From: Mageeibacillus sp. UBA1257
GTDB taxonomy: Bacteria > Bacillota > Clostridia > UBA1212 > UBA1257
NCBI GenBank assembly: GCA_002308775.1
Contig: DBVT01000035.1
Span: forward strand, 692-6,480
DNA: 5,789 nucleotides
Direction: 5' to 3'
The notes below the pieces were generated by a model. That model did not search any database and was not told the DNA's origin. It saw nothing but the letters and a program-made list of their open reading frames with translations. Below are positions 1 to 5,789 of this stretch, one piece after another. Numbering within the stretch: position 1 is the first letter of the stretch; the number at the start of each line of letters is the position of its first letter. A program made the position numbers and the translations under genes.

Positions 1-872
1 GTGAAGACCGCAGCGCCTCCTTTTTGGATTATATACGACACGCCGTTCGTTTTCGTCGTCCTGTTCCTCACCCACATATCGTTAAAACGCATCCCTCGTC
101 TCTCCAGTTCTTTCGGAATAACTGTATATCCGAGCCTCGTTCCGGTAAAACCCGCCGTTTTCGAAAGTGAGCATATCTCTATCGCGCACGTTCTCGCGCC
201 TTCTATTTCAAATATACTGTGAGGGATATCGGGCTCTTCTATAAATGCCTCGTAAGCCGCGTCAAAAAGTATCACCGAACCGTTTTTATTTGCGTGATCG
301 ACCCATTTTTTTAGTTTTTCGCGCGTAAAAACGGCTCCCGTGGGGTTGTTCGGAGAGCAGATATATATCAGATCCGCTTTTAGTTCTTTTGTCGGGACGG
401 GCAGAAAATCGTCCTCCTCTCCCGAAGGCAGATGAACGATCGTCCTTCCCGCCATGATGTTCGCATCGACATATGCCGGATACGCTGGCTCTATCACGAG
501 CGCAACGTTTTCCCTGTCGAAAAGATCGAGTATATCGCCCAGTTCATCGCTCGCGCCGCTCGACACGAACACCTCTTCAGGCGAGAGTAAAACGTTTTTA
601 CCCGCGTAATAATTCGCTATCGTTTCCCGAAGAAAAGGTGCTCCGCACTCAGGCATATAGCCGTGGAATGAGGCCTTGGAAGCCTGATCGTCTACAGCCT
701 CGTGAAGAGCTTTTATCACTGCGTCACACAGCGGAAGCGAAACGTCTCCGATGCCCATTCTGTACAGATGAACTCCGGGAGCATCCGAGAGATACGCCTT
801 GGTCTTCTGAGCAATATTGTAAAAAAGATACGAATCCTTGAGATTTGAATAGTTTAAATTCGGTGTGATCAT
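1..872 (-). CDS. dapL: LL-diaminopimelate aminotransferase-like PLP enzyme, 3' end cut by window edge
   Basis: Reading from the ATG at 872 down to base 1 gives 290 uninterrupted codons, with the C-terminus outside the window; family members are about 400 residues. DapL-type enzymes are cytoplasmic fold-type I aminotransferases that convert tetrahydrodipicolinate to LL-diaminopimelate with glutamate as amino donor. Visible signatures are an N-terminal NYSNLKDSYLF segment, RMGIGDV (38-44), SPNNPTG (173-179), DAAYEAF (204-210), PHSIFEIEGA (217-226), the PLP Schiff-base motif SLSKTAGFTG with Lys238, and KTNGVSYIIQ (274-283). These together are typical of DapL rather than general aspartate aminotransferases. 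The start is fixed by AGGAG seven bases upstream and by the usual N-terminal wording. It lies 21 bases after carB, so it is probably cotranscribed. Oddities: the usual SDGAK-type block reads SSGASDE (104-110), and the loop after MAGR (140-143) is shorter than in typical DapL. A related aminotransferase with a different substrate cannot be excluded. Confidence 0.85.
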   Translation of the reverse strand, partial: MITPNLNYSNLKDSYLFYNIAQKTKAYLSDAPGVHLYRMGIGDVSLPLCDAVIKALHEAVDDQASKASFHGYMPECGAPFLRETIANYYAGKNVLLSPEEVFVSSGASDELGDILDLFDRENVALVIEPAYPAYVDANIMAGRTIVHLPSGEEDDFLPVPTKELKADLIYICSPNNPTGAVFTREKLKKWVDHANKNGSVILFDAAYEAFIEEPDIPHSIFEIEGARTCAIEICSLSKTAGFTGTRLGYTVIPKELERRGMRFNDMWVRNRTTKTNGVSYIIQKGGAAVF

Positions 873-879
873 ACTTTCG

Positions 880-884
880 CTCCT
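880..884 (-). promoter_or_regulatory. Ribosome binding site of dapL
   Basis: On the minus strand AGGAG sits seven bases before the ATG at 872. It lies inside the 21-base carB-dapL gap (873-893), which is AT-rich and too short for a convincing terminator or separate promoter. It settles the dapL start. Confidence 0.8.
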
Positions 885-893
885 ATTATATTG

Positions 894-3800
894 TTATGAG
901 TCTATTGTCGATATTTTCATCGTCGCCTCTTCCAGAACATCCAGGAGGATCTTTACGGTATCGAGCGATGTAAGCATCGGAACGTTATTCTGCGTTGCGC
1001 ACGATCTGATCGCCACACCGTCCTCGTAATGAACGCCTGAAAGGATCGCCCTGGTATTTATGACGTAACTGACATAGCCGGCGCGTATTGATTCGAGGAC
1101 TTCTTCGCTTTTTTCGCTCGGTTTGTGAACGATCACGGTCCTTATACCGTGCTCTCTCAGCACCTGTCCGGTCAGAGTCGTCGCTTCGATATTGAATCCC
1201 ATATCGTAAAATCTTCTTACAAGAGGGACCGTCTCTTCCTTGTCCTCGTCAGCTACGCTCACAAGGACCGTTCCGTAATTTTTTAACGTAAGACCGGAAG
1301 CCGTGAGCGCTTTGTAAGCCGCGCGCCGCAGCTTGTCGTCGTAGCCTATCGCCTCTCCCGTGGATTTCATTTCGGGCGAAAGATAGGCGTCCATTCCCTT
1401 CAGTTTTGAGAATGAAAATGCGGGAACTTTTACGTAATAGCGCTTCTTCTCAGGCGGATACAGTTTAAATATTCCCTGTTCCTTGAGCGAGATGCCGAGC
1501 ATGACCTTCGTGCCGATATCTGCGATCCGGTAACCGGTCGCTTTCGAGAGGAAAGGTACTGTCCTCGAAGATCTCGGATTAACTTCGATAATGTATATTT
1601 TTTCTTCGCTGTCCACTATGAACTGTATGTTGAAAAGTCCTACTATCCCTATCCCGAGCCCCAGTTTTTTAGTGTATGTCAGGATCGTGTTTTTTACGTT
1701 GTCTGTAAGTGAGTACGACGGATAGACGCTGACGGAATCGCCTGAGTGAACGCCTGTTCTCTCCACGAGTTCCATTATCCCGGGGACAAAAACATCATGC
1801 CCGTCGCATACGGCATCAACTTCGACTTCTTTTCCGCGAATGTACTTATCTACGAGCACCGGTCTGTCCTCGTCTACTTCGACAGCTGTTTTAAGATATT
1901 CGTACATGTCCCTGTCCTTCGCGACTATCTGCATGGCTCTTCCGCCGAGCACGAAACTCGGACGCACGAGAACGGGATAACCTATTCTTCTCGCCGCTTC
2001 GATCCCGTCTTCTATACACGTCACTGCCTCTCCGCGCGGTTCCGGTATATCGAGAGAGATCAGCAGTTTTTCAAAAAGGTCTCTGTCTTCTGCCCTGTCT
2101 ATCGCGTCACAGTCTGTTCCGATGATTTTTACGTCGTTTTCCTTGAGTTTGTCGGCGAGATTGATCGCCGTCTGGCCTCCGAAAGTCACTATTACTCCCT
2201 CGGGCTTTTCGAGGTCTATTATATCCATAACGTCTTCTTCGCAAAGCGGTCCGAAATAGAGCTTGTCAGAACATGTATAATCCGTTGAGACAGTCTCGGG
2301 ATTGTTGTTTATCACTATCGCCTCGTAGCCCAGTTCCTTCAGCGTTTTTACGGCGTGAACTGTTGAATAGTCGAATTCGATCCCCTGGCCTATCCTGATC
2401 GGACCGGAGCCGAGCACGATCACTTTCTTTTTACCTGATACGAATGATTCGTTCTCTTCTTCATATGTAGAGTAAAAATACGGCACATAGCTTTCAAATT
2501 CAGATGCGCAAGTATCGATCATTTTGTAGACGGGTATTATGCCTTCCGACCTTCTGAGTTTCCTGATCTCCCTTTCCGTTTTGTTCCAGAGCAAAGCGAT
2601 CTCGCAGTCGGAAAAGCCTTCTTTTTTTGCATTTTGAAGTTCTTTTATATCATTCGGGGCGTTTTTGAGAGCGTTTTCTTCGCTGACGATATTTTTTATT
2701 TTCCGGAGGAAAAAGCTGTCTATGCCTGTAATTTCAGCGATCAGGTCTGTTCCGCAGCCTCTTCTCATCAGCTCCGCGATCGCCATAAGCCTGTCGTCTC
2801 TTCCCTCTTTGATATATTCCTCCAGCTGCTCCTGCGTGTATCCGTCGAACTTTCCCAGATGTATGTGAAACGCGCCCGTTTCGAGCGACCTGATGCCCTT
2901 TAAGAGGCTTTCTTCGAAAGTCCTTCCGACGCTCATAGTCTCTCCCGTCGCCTTCATCTGAGTCGAGAGCCTGTTGTCTGCATCGGTGAATTTGTCAAAC
3001 GGAAAACGCGGAAGCTTTGTCACGACATAGTCGAGCGACGGTTCAAAACAGGCGGGAGTGTTCGCCAGCATGATCTCGTCGAGCGTCATTCCCACTCCGA
3101 TTTTCGCGGAGACTCTGGCGATCGGATAGCCGCTCGCTTTTGACGCGAGGGCAGACGACCTTGAGACTCTCGGATTTACTTCTATAAGATAATAGTCGAA
3201 CGATTTCGGATCGAGCGCGAACTGGACATTGCAGCCGCCTTCTATTTTAAGCGCTCTGATTATCTTGAGAGCGCTGTCTCTCAGCATCTGGTATTCTTTG
3301 TTGGTGAGTGTCTGTGAAGGACAGACGACCACAGAATCGCCCGTATGTATTCCTACCGGATCCAGATTTTCCATATTGCAGACCGTTATTGCCGTGTCGT
3401 TTTTGTCCCTGATGACCTCGTATTCGATCTCCTTGAAGCCTTTTACGCTTCTCTCTATAAGGACTTCTCCTGCCGGCGACGCTTCGATGGCGTTCTTCAT
3501 TATCGGCATGAATTCCTCCTCGTTCCCGGCAAATCCGCCCCCGGTACCGCCGAGAGTAAAAGCGGGTCGAAGGACCACCGGGAAACCTATTTTACGTGCT
3601 ATCGCAAGGCCTTTTTCCTGTGAATCCGCGATATCCGACGGGAGCACGGGCTCTCCGAGTCCTTCGCAAAGCTCCTTGAATTTTTCTCTGTCCTCAGCCT
3701 TTTCTATCGAGTCAACTCCGGTCCCGAGCAATTCCGCTTTGCATTCTTTAAGTATGCCTTTTTTCTCAAGCTGTATCGCGAGATTAAGCCCGGTCTGTCC

Positions 3801-4073
3801 TCCGATATTCGGTAAAATGGCGTCAGGTCTTTCAAATCTTACGATCTTCGCAATGTATTCCAGCGTCAGCGGTTCCATATACACTTTGTCGGCGATCGAT
3901 GTGTCTGTCATTATTGTCGCCGGATTTGAATTGCAGAGTACTACCTCGTAGCCTTCTTCTTTGAGCGCAAGACATGCCTGAGTCCCTGCGTAATCGAATT
4001 CTGCAGCCTGGCCGATCACTATCGGTCCTGATCCGATGACCAGTATTTTGTGTATGTCACTGCGCTTAGCCAT
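894..4073 (-). CDS. carB: Carbamoyl-phosphate synthase large subunit
   Basis: Complete 1059-residue protein, close to the usual 1060-1075. It takes ammonia channelled from CarA, plus bicarbonate and two ATP, to make carbamoyl phosphate in the cytoplasm for pyrimidines and arginine. The layout is canonical: ATP-grasp half 1 (about 1-400, carboxyphosphate formation), oligomerisation region (about 400-545), ATP-grasp half 2 (about 548-935, carbamate phosphorylation), and an MGS-like allosteric domain (about 936-1059). The two halves are an ancient internal duplication, seen in VIGSGPIVIGQAAEFDYAG (12-30) against VLGSGPIRIGQGIEFDYS (553-570), and in LIEVNPR (296-302) against IIEVNPR (828-834). 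Residues matching E. coli catalytic positions include Arg129, Arg169, Glu215, His243, Glu298 and Asn300 in half 1, and Arg704, His776, Glu830 and Asn832 in half 2. The start overlaps the carA stop by eight bases and has its own ribosome binding site. The effector-domain motif at 964-969 is unusual (see findings). Confidence 0.98.
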   Translation of the reverse strand: MAKRSDIHKILVIGSGPIVIGQAAEFDYAGTQACLALKEEGYEVVLCNSNPATIMTDTSIADKVYMEPLTLEYIAKIVRFERPDAILPNIGGQTGLNLAIQLEKKGILKECKAELLGTGVDSIEKAEDREKFKELCEGLGEPVLPSDIADSQEKGLAIARKIGFPVVLRPAFTLGGTGGGFAGNEEEFMPIMKNAIEASPAGEVLIERSVKGFKEIEYEVIRDKNDTAITVCNMENLDPVGIHTGDSVVVCPSQTLTNKEYQMLRDSALKIIRALKIEGGCNVQFALDPKSFDYYLIEVNPRVSRSSALASKASGYPIARVSAKIGVGMTLDEIMLANTPACFEPSLDYVVTKLPRFPFDKFTDADNRLSTQMKATGETMSVGRTFEESLLKGIRSLETGAFHIHLGKFDGYTQEQLEEYIKEGRDDRLMAIAELMRRGCGTDLIAEITGIDSFFLRKIKNIVSEENALKNAPNDIKELQNAKKEGFSDCEIALLWNKTEREIRKLRRSEGIIPVYKMIDTCASEFESYVPYFYSTYEEENESFVSGKKKVIVLGSGPIRIGQGIEFDYSTVHAVKTLKELGYEAIVINNNPETVSTDYTCSDKLYFGPLCEEDVMDIIDLEKPEGVIVTFGGQTAINLADKLKENDVKIIGTDCDAIDRAEDRDLFEKLLISLDIPEPRGEAVTCIEDGIEAARRIGYPVLVRPSFVLGGRAMQIVAKDRDMYEYLKTAVEVDEDRPVLVDKYIRGKEVEVDAVCDGHDVFVPGIMELVERTGVHSGDSVSVYPSYSLTDNVKNTILTYTKKLGLGIGIVGLFNIQFIVDSEEKIYIIEVNPRSSRTVPFLSKATGYRIADIGTKVMLGISLKEQGIFKLYPPEKKRYYVKVPAFSFSKLKGMDAYLSPEMKSTGEAIGYDDKLRRAAYKALTASGLTLKNYGTVLVSVADEDKEETVPLVRRFYDMGFNIEATTLTGQVLREHGIRTVIVHKPSEKSEEVLESIRAGYVSYVINTRAILSGVHYEDGVAIRSCATQNNVPMLTSLDTVKILLDVLEEATMKISTIDS

Positions 4074-5172
4074 AGCTTTTCACCTTCCCGATCAATTCGA
4101 TAAAACTGTTAAAAAGATATCCGCTTTCAGTAGGCCCCGGCGCAGCTTCGGGGTGGTATTGTACGGAGAAAACAGGGTACTTGTCGCTTTTTACGCCCTC
4201 TACGGTACTGTCCAGCAGATTCAGATGAGTGACCTTCAGGATCGTCTTTCCGAGACTGTCCGGATCGACAGCGTATGAGTGGTTCTGGGATGTTACAGAT
4301 ATCCTTCCCGTTTCCAGATCCTTTACCGGATGGTTGCCTCCGTGGTGGCCGAATTTCATTTTGTATGTGGATGCGCCGCACGCAAGAGATATGATCTGAT
4401 GACCGAGACAGATACCGAAAACGGGTATGTTTCCTATCAGTTTTTTCGCAGTATTTATCGTTTCGGGCACATCCTCCGGATCGCCCGGGCCGTTTGATAT
4501 CAGGACTCCGTCCGGATCAAGGCTCATTATTTTTCCGTAGGAAGTGTTCCACGGTACCGCCGTTACCGTGCATCCCTGTTTCACAAGATCTCTTATGATA
4601 TTTTCTTTTACGCCGCAGTCTATCAATACTATCTTTTTTTGATCGATCCCAATGCGTTCGCCGTATGTCTGCGTATTTTTTCTGCTCGCGCGCCGCACGG
4701 AGTCCTTCGGAACGCATATTTTCGACAGCCTTTCAAGACCGTCGCTCTTTGTGACGGTCGCGTCGGTGATCAGGGCGATCGACGATCCGCGGTCTCTTAT
4801 CATCCTCGTGAGTTTCCTCGTATCTACTCCGCAAACGCCCGCGACTCCGTGTCTTTTCATGACTGCCGAAAGTGTCTCGCGGCTTCTGAAATTCGAAGGC
4901 TCGTCGTTGTACTCTCTGACTATCAGCGCCCCCGCGGAGGGAGTCTCCGATTCGTAATCGTCGTCCGCCATGCCGTAATTGCCTATCAGCGGGTAAGTCA
5001 TGACCACTGCCTGATCCGTATACGATTTGTCTGACATGATCTCCTGATAGCCTGTCATCGACGTGTTGAAAACGAGTTCAAGCGCTTTTTCTTCGTCGCT
5101 TCCGAAAGAATGACCGTAAAATTCGGTCCCGTCTGACATTATGATCTTTTTGTCAAAATATTCATTCAACAT
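4066..5172 (-). CDS. carA: Carbamoyl-phosphate synthase small (glutaminase) subunit
   Basis: Complete 368-residue protein, within the family range of about 355-385. It hydrolyses glutamine and passes ammonia through a tunnel to CarB. The N-terminal CPSase small-chain domain (about 8-140) carries SDGTEFYGHSFG (13-24), FNTSMTGYQEI (35-45), TYPLIGNYG (59-67) and GVCGVDTRKLTRMIRD (112-127). The class I glutamine amidotransferase domain (about 180-360) carries SNGPGDP (226-232), the nucleophile elbow GICLGHQ with Cys255, KFGHHGGNHPV (273-283), TSQNHSYAVD (294-303) and QYHPEAAPGP (338-347). Cys255, His340 and Glu342 form the expected triad, so it should be active. The ATG at 5172 overlaps the purF stop by seven bases and has AGAAGG eight bases upstream; this start adds a few residues ahead of the usual N-terminus. 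An ATG at codon 12 would cut into the conserved strand. The arrangement with carB directly downstream is the usual one. Confidence 0.98.
   Translation of the reverse strand: MLNEYFDKKIIMSDGTEFYGHSFGSDEEKALELVFNTSMTGYQEIMSDKSYTDQAVVMTYPLIGNYGMADDDYESETPSAGALIVREYNDEPSNFRSRETLSAVMKRHGVAGVCGVDTRKLTRMIRDRGSSIALITDATVTKSDGLERLSKICVPKDSVRRASRKNTQTYGERIGIDQKKIVLIDCGVKENIIRDLVKQGCTVTAVPWNTSYGKIMSLDPDGVLISNGPGDPEDVPETINTAKKLIGNIPVFGICLGHQIISLACGASTYKMKFGHHGGNHPVKDLETGRISVTSQNHSYAVDPDSLGKTILKVTHLNLLDSTVEGVKSDKYPVFSVQYHPEAAPGPTESGYLFNSFIELIGKVKSYG
4081..4086 (-). promoter_or_regulatory. Ribosome binding site of carB, inside carA
   Basis: The minus strand reads GGGAAGGTG then AAAAGCT before the ATG at 4073. 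The core AAGGTG therefore lies seven bases upstream, within the last codons of carA. It supports the annotated carB start and translational coupling across the carA-carB overlap. Confidence 0.75.
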
Positions 5173-5789
5173 TCGGAAAGCCTTCTCTCGAATTTTTCTT
5201 TTCTCGTATCTTCCGGTACGGGAGTAGGATAATTACCGTCGAAACACGCCGCACAATAATTCTTTTTACCCGTCAGCTCACACAAATCCTCTACAGGTAA
5301 AAAGCCCAGCGAATCAGCACCTGTCATCTCCGCTATCTCCTCCGGCGTATGGTTTCTCGCGATCAGATGCTCGCTCGAATCTATATCCGTCCCGTAAAAA
5401 CAGGGGTGCAAAAACGGAGGCGACGATATCCTCATATGGATCTCCCTGGCGCCTGCGTCACGGAGCATTCTGACTATCCTGTTGCTGGTAGTACCTCTGA
5501 CTATGGAGTCGTCTATGAGGACTATCCTTTTGCCTTTTACGGCTTCTTCGACTGCGGCGAGCTTCAGTCTCACTTTGTCTGTTCTCTCGTCGGGAGCGAT
5601 AAATGTCCTGCCTATGTATTTGTTTTTGATGAGTCCTATCCCGTAAGGTATTCCCGACTGCATACTGTAGCCCAGAGCCGCATCGAGGCCGGAATCGGGC
5701 ACGCCTATCACAACGTCGGCATCCACGGGATGTTTCCTTGAGAGTATCTCTCCGGCTTTTATCCTCGACGACTGGACAGCTGTCATATC
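5166..5789 (-). CDS. purF: Amidophosphoribosyltransferase, C-terminal part (5' end cut by window edge)
   Basis: The reading frame is open to the window edge; the first complete codon is GAT at 5789-5787, then an internal ATG at 5786. About 207 C-terminal residues of a protein normally near 450-500 are present. PurF catalyses the first committed purine step, PRPP plus glutamine to 5-phosphoribosylamine, in the cytoplasm. Numbering from the internal Met, the visible phosphoribosyltransferase domain holds VIGVPDSGLDAALGY (26-40), GIPYGIGLIKNKYIGRTFI (45-63), the PRPP-binding motif VLIDDSIVRGTTS (89-101) and RISSPPFLHPCFYGTDI (119-135). Cys129, Cys178 and Cys181 (CAAC) match three of the four iron-sulphur ligands of the Bacillus subtilis type; the fourth, and the N-terminal Ntn glutaminase domain with its catalytic Cys, lie outside. 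The short tail after NYPT ends in a stop overlapping carA by seven bases. The internal ATG is not the real start, because the family needs about 250 more residues upstream. Confidence 0.97.
   Translation of the reverse strand, partial: DMTAVQSSRIKAGEILSRKHPVDADVVIGVPDSGLDAALGYSMQSGIPYGIGLIKNKYIGRTFIAPDERTDKVRLKLAAVEEAVKGKRIVLIDDSIVRGTTSNRIVRMLRDAGAREIHMRISSPPFLHPCFYGTDIDSSEHLIARNHTPEEIAEMTGADSLGFLPVEDLCELTGKKNYCAACFDGNYPTPVPEDTRKEKFERRLSEC
5181..5186 (-). promoter_or_regulatory. Ribosome binding site of carA, inside purF
   Basis: The minus strand reads GAGAGAAGG followed by eight bases and the ATG at 5172. It lies within the final codons of purF and decides the carA start in favour of MLNEYF over the internal ATG at codon 12. 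Confidence 0.75.

Noticed and set aside
873..893. A terminator or promoter between carB and dapL
   Set aside because: The gap is only 21 bases, has no inverted repeat with a following T-run, and is largely taken up by the dapL ribosome binding site and spacer.
1164..1187. A compensated frameshift as the cause of the odd ATTLTG motif in CarB
   Set aside because: The residues on either side (GFNIEAT and VLREHGIRT) align without offset to the family, and no alternative frame restores the expected GTA wording.
3229..3951. A 240-codon open frame on the plus strand opposite carB
   Set aside because: It is antisense to the most conserved part of carB (first ATP-grasp half), its translation resembles no family I know and is Ser/Pro-rich low-quality sequence. 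The other plus-strand open frames (1-222, 473-841, 1746-2288, 4639-5034, 5349-5741) are likewise shadows of the four real genes.
894..4073. Internal repeat in carB as a recent duplication
   Set aside because: The two ATP-grasp halves are the ancient duplication present in all CarB proteins and have diverged strongly at DNA level; nothing recent is visible.
4127..4381. Minus-strand open frames overlapping carA in another frame (4127-4381, 4517-4717)
   Set aside because: They lie inside the catalytic glutaminase domain and the linker of carA, are Arg-rich in the way typical of off-frame readings, and have no supporting start signals.
5166..5786. A short stand-alone phosphoribosyltransferase beginning at the internal ATG at 5786
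   Set aside because: The frame stays open to the window edge and the Met falls in the middle of the PurF phosphoribosyltransferase domain. This is a window cut, not a short gene or truncation.

Overview
The window is a densely packed, entirely minus-strand biosynthetic gene cluster. In order of transcription (right to left) it reads purF (3' part only), carA, carB, dapL (5' part only). The two end genes run off the window, and no promoter, terminator or RNA gene is visible. Every base except a 21-base gap between carB and dapL lies in a coding region. purF and carA overlap by 7 bases and carA and carB by 8. A Shine-Dalgarno-like sequence precedes each of the three visible starts, so a single cotranscribed, translationally coupled operon is the natural reading.

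The genes are ordinary primary metabolism. PurF (amidophosphoribosyltransferase) opens purine synthesis. CarA and CarB together form glutamine-dependent carbamoyl-phosphate synthetase, which feeds pyrimidine and arginine synthesis. The last gene is an LL-diaminopimelate aminotransferase-type PLP enzyme (DapL), which would make the meso-diaminopimelate precursor for lysine and peptidoglycan in one transamination step. PurF and CarA both use the amide of glutamine, and DapL-type enzymes use glutamate as amino donor, so nitrogen assimilation into nucleotides, amino acids and cell wall is the common thread. That thread is an inference.

The PurF and CarB sequences look most like those of anaerobic Firmicutes of the class Clostridia: the PurF iron-sulphur-type cysteines, the CarB C-terminal wording and the purine-rich ribosome binding sites all fit. 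Arg codons AGA/AGG and Ile codon ATA are common. An uncultured gut-type Clostridia member is my best guess from remembered family patterns, not from a search.

I found no mobile element, CRISPR array, phage gene or unknown system. The points worth a second look are the mixed-pathway operon, a shortened and motif-divergent DapL, and a substituted effector-site motif in the CarB allosteric domain.
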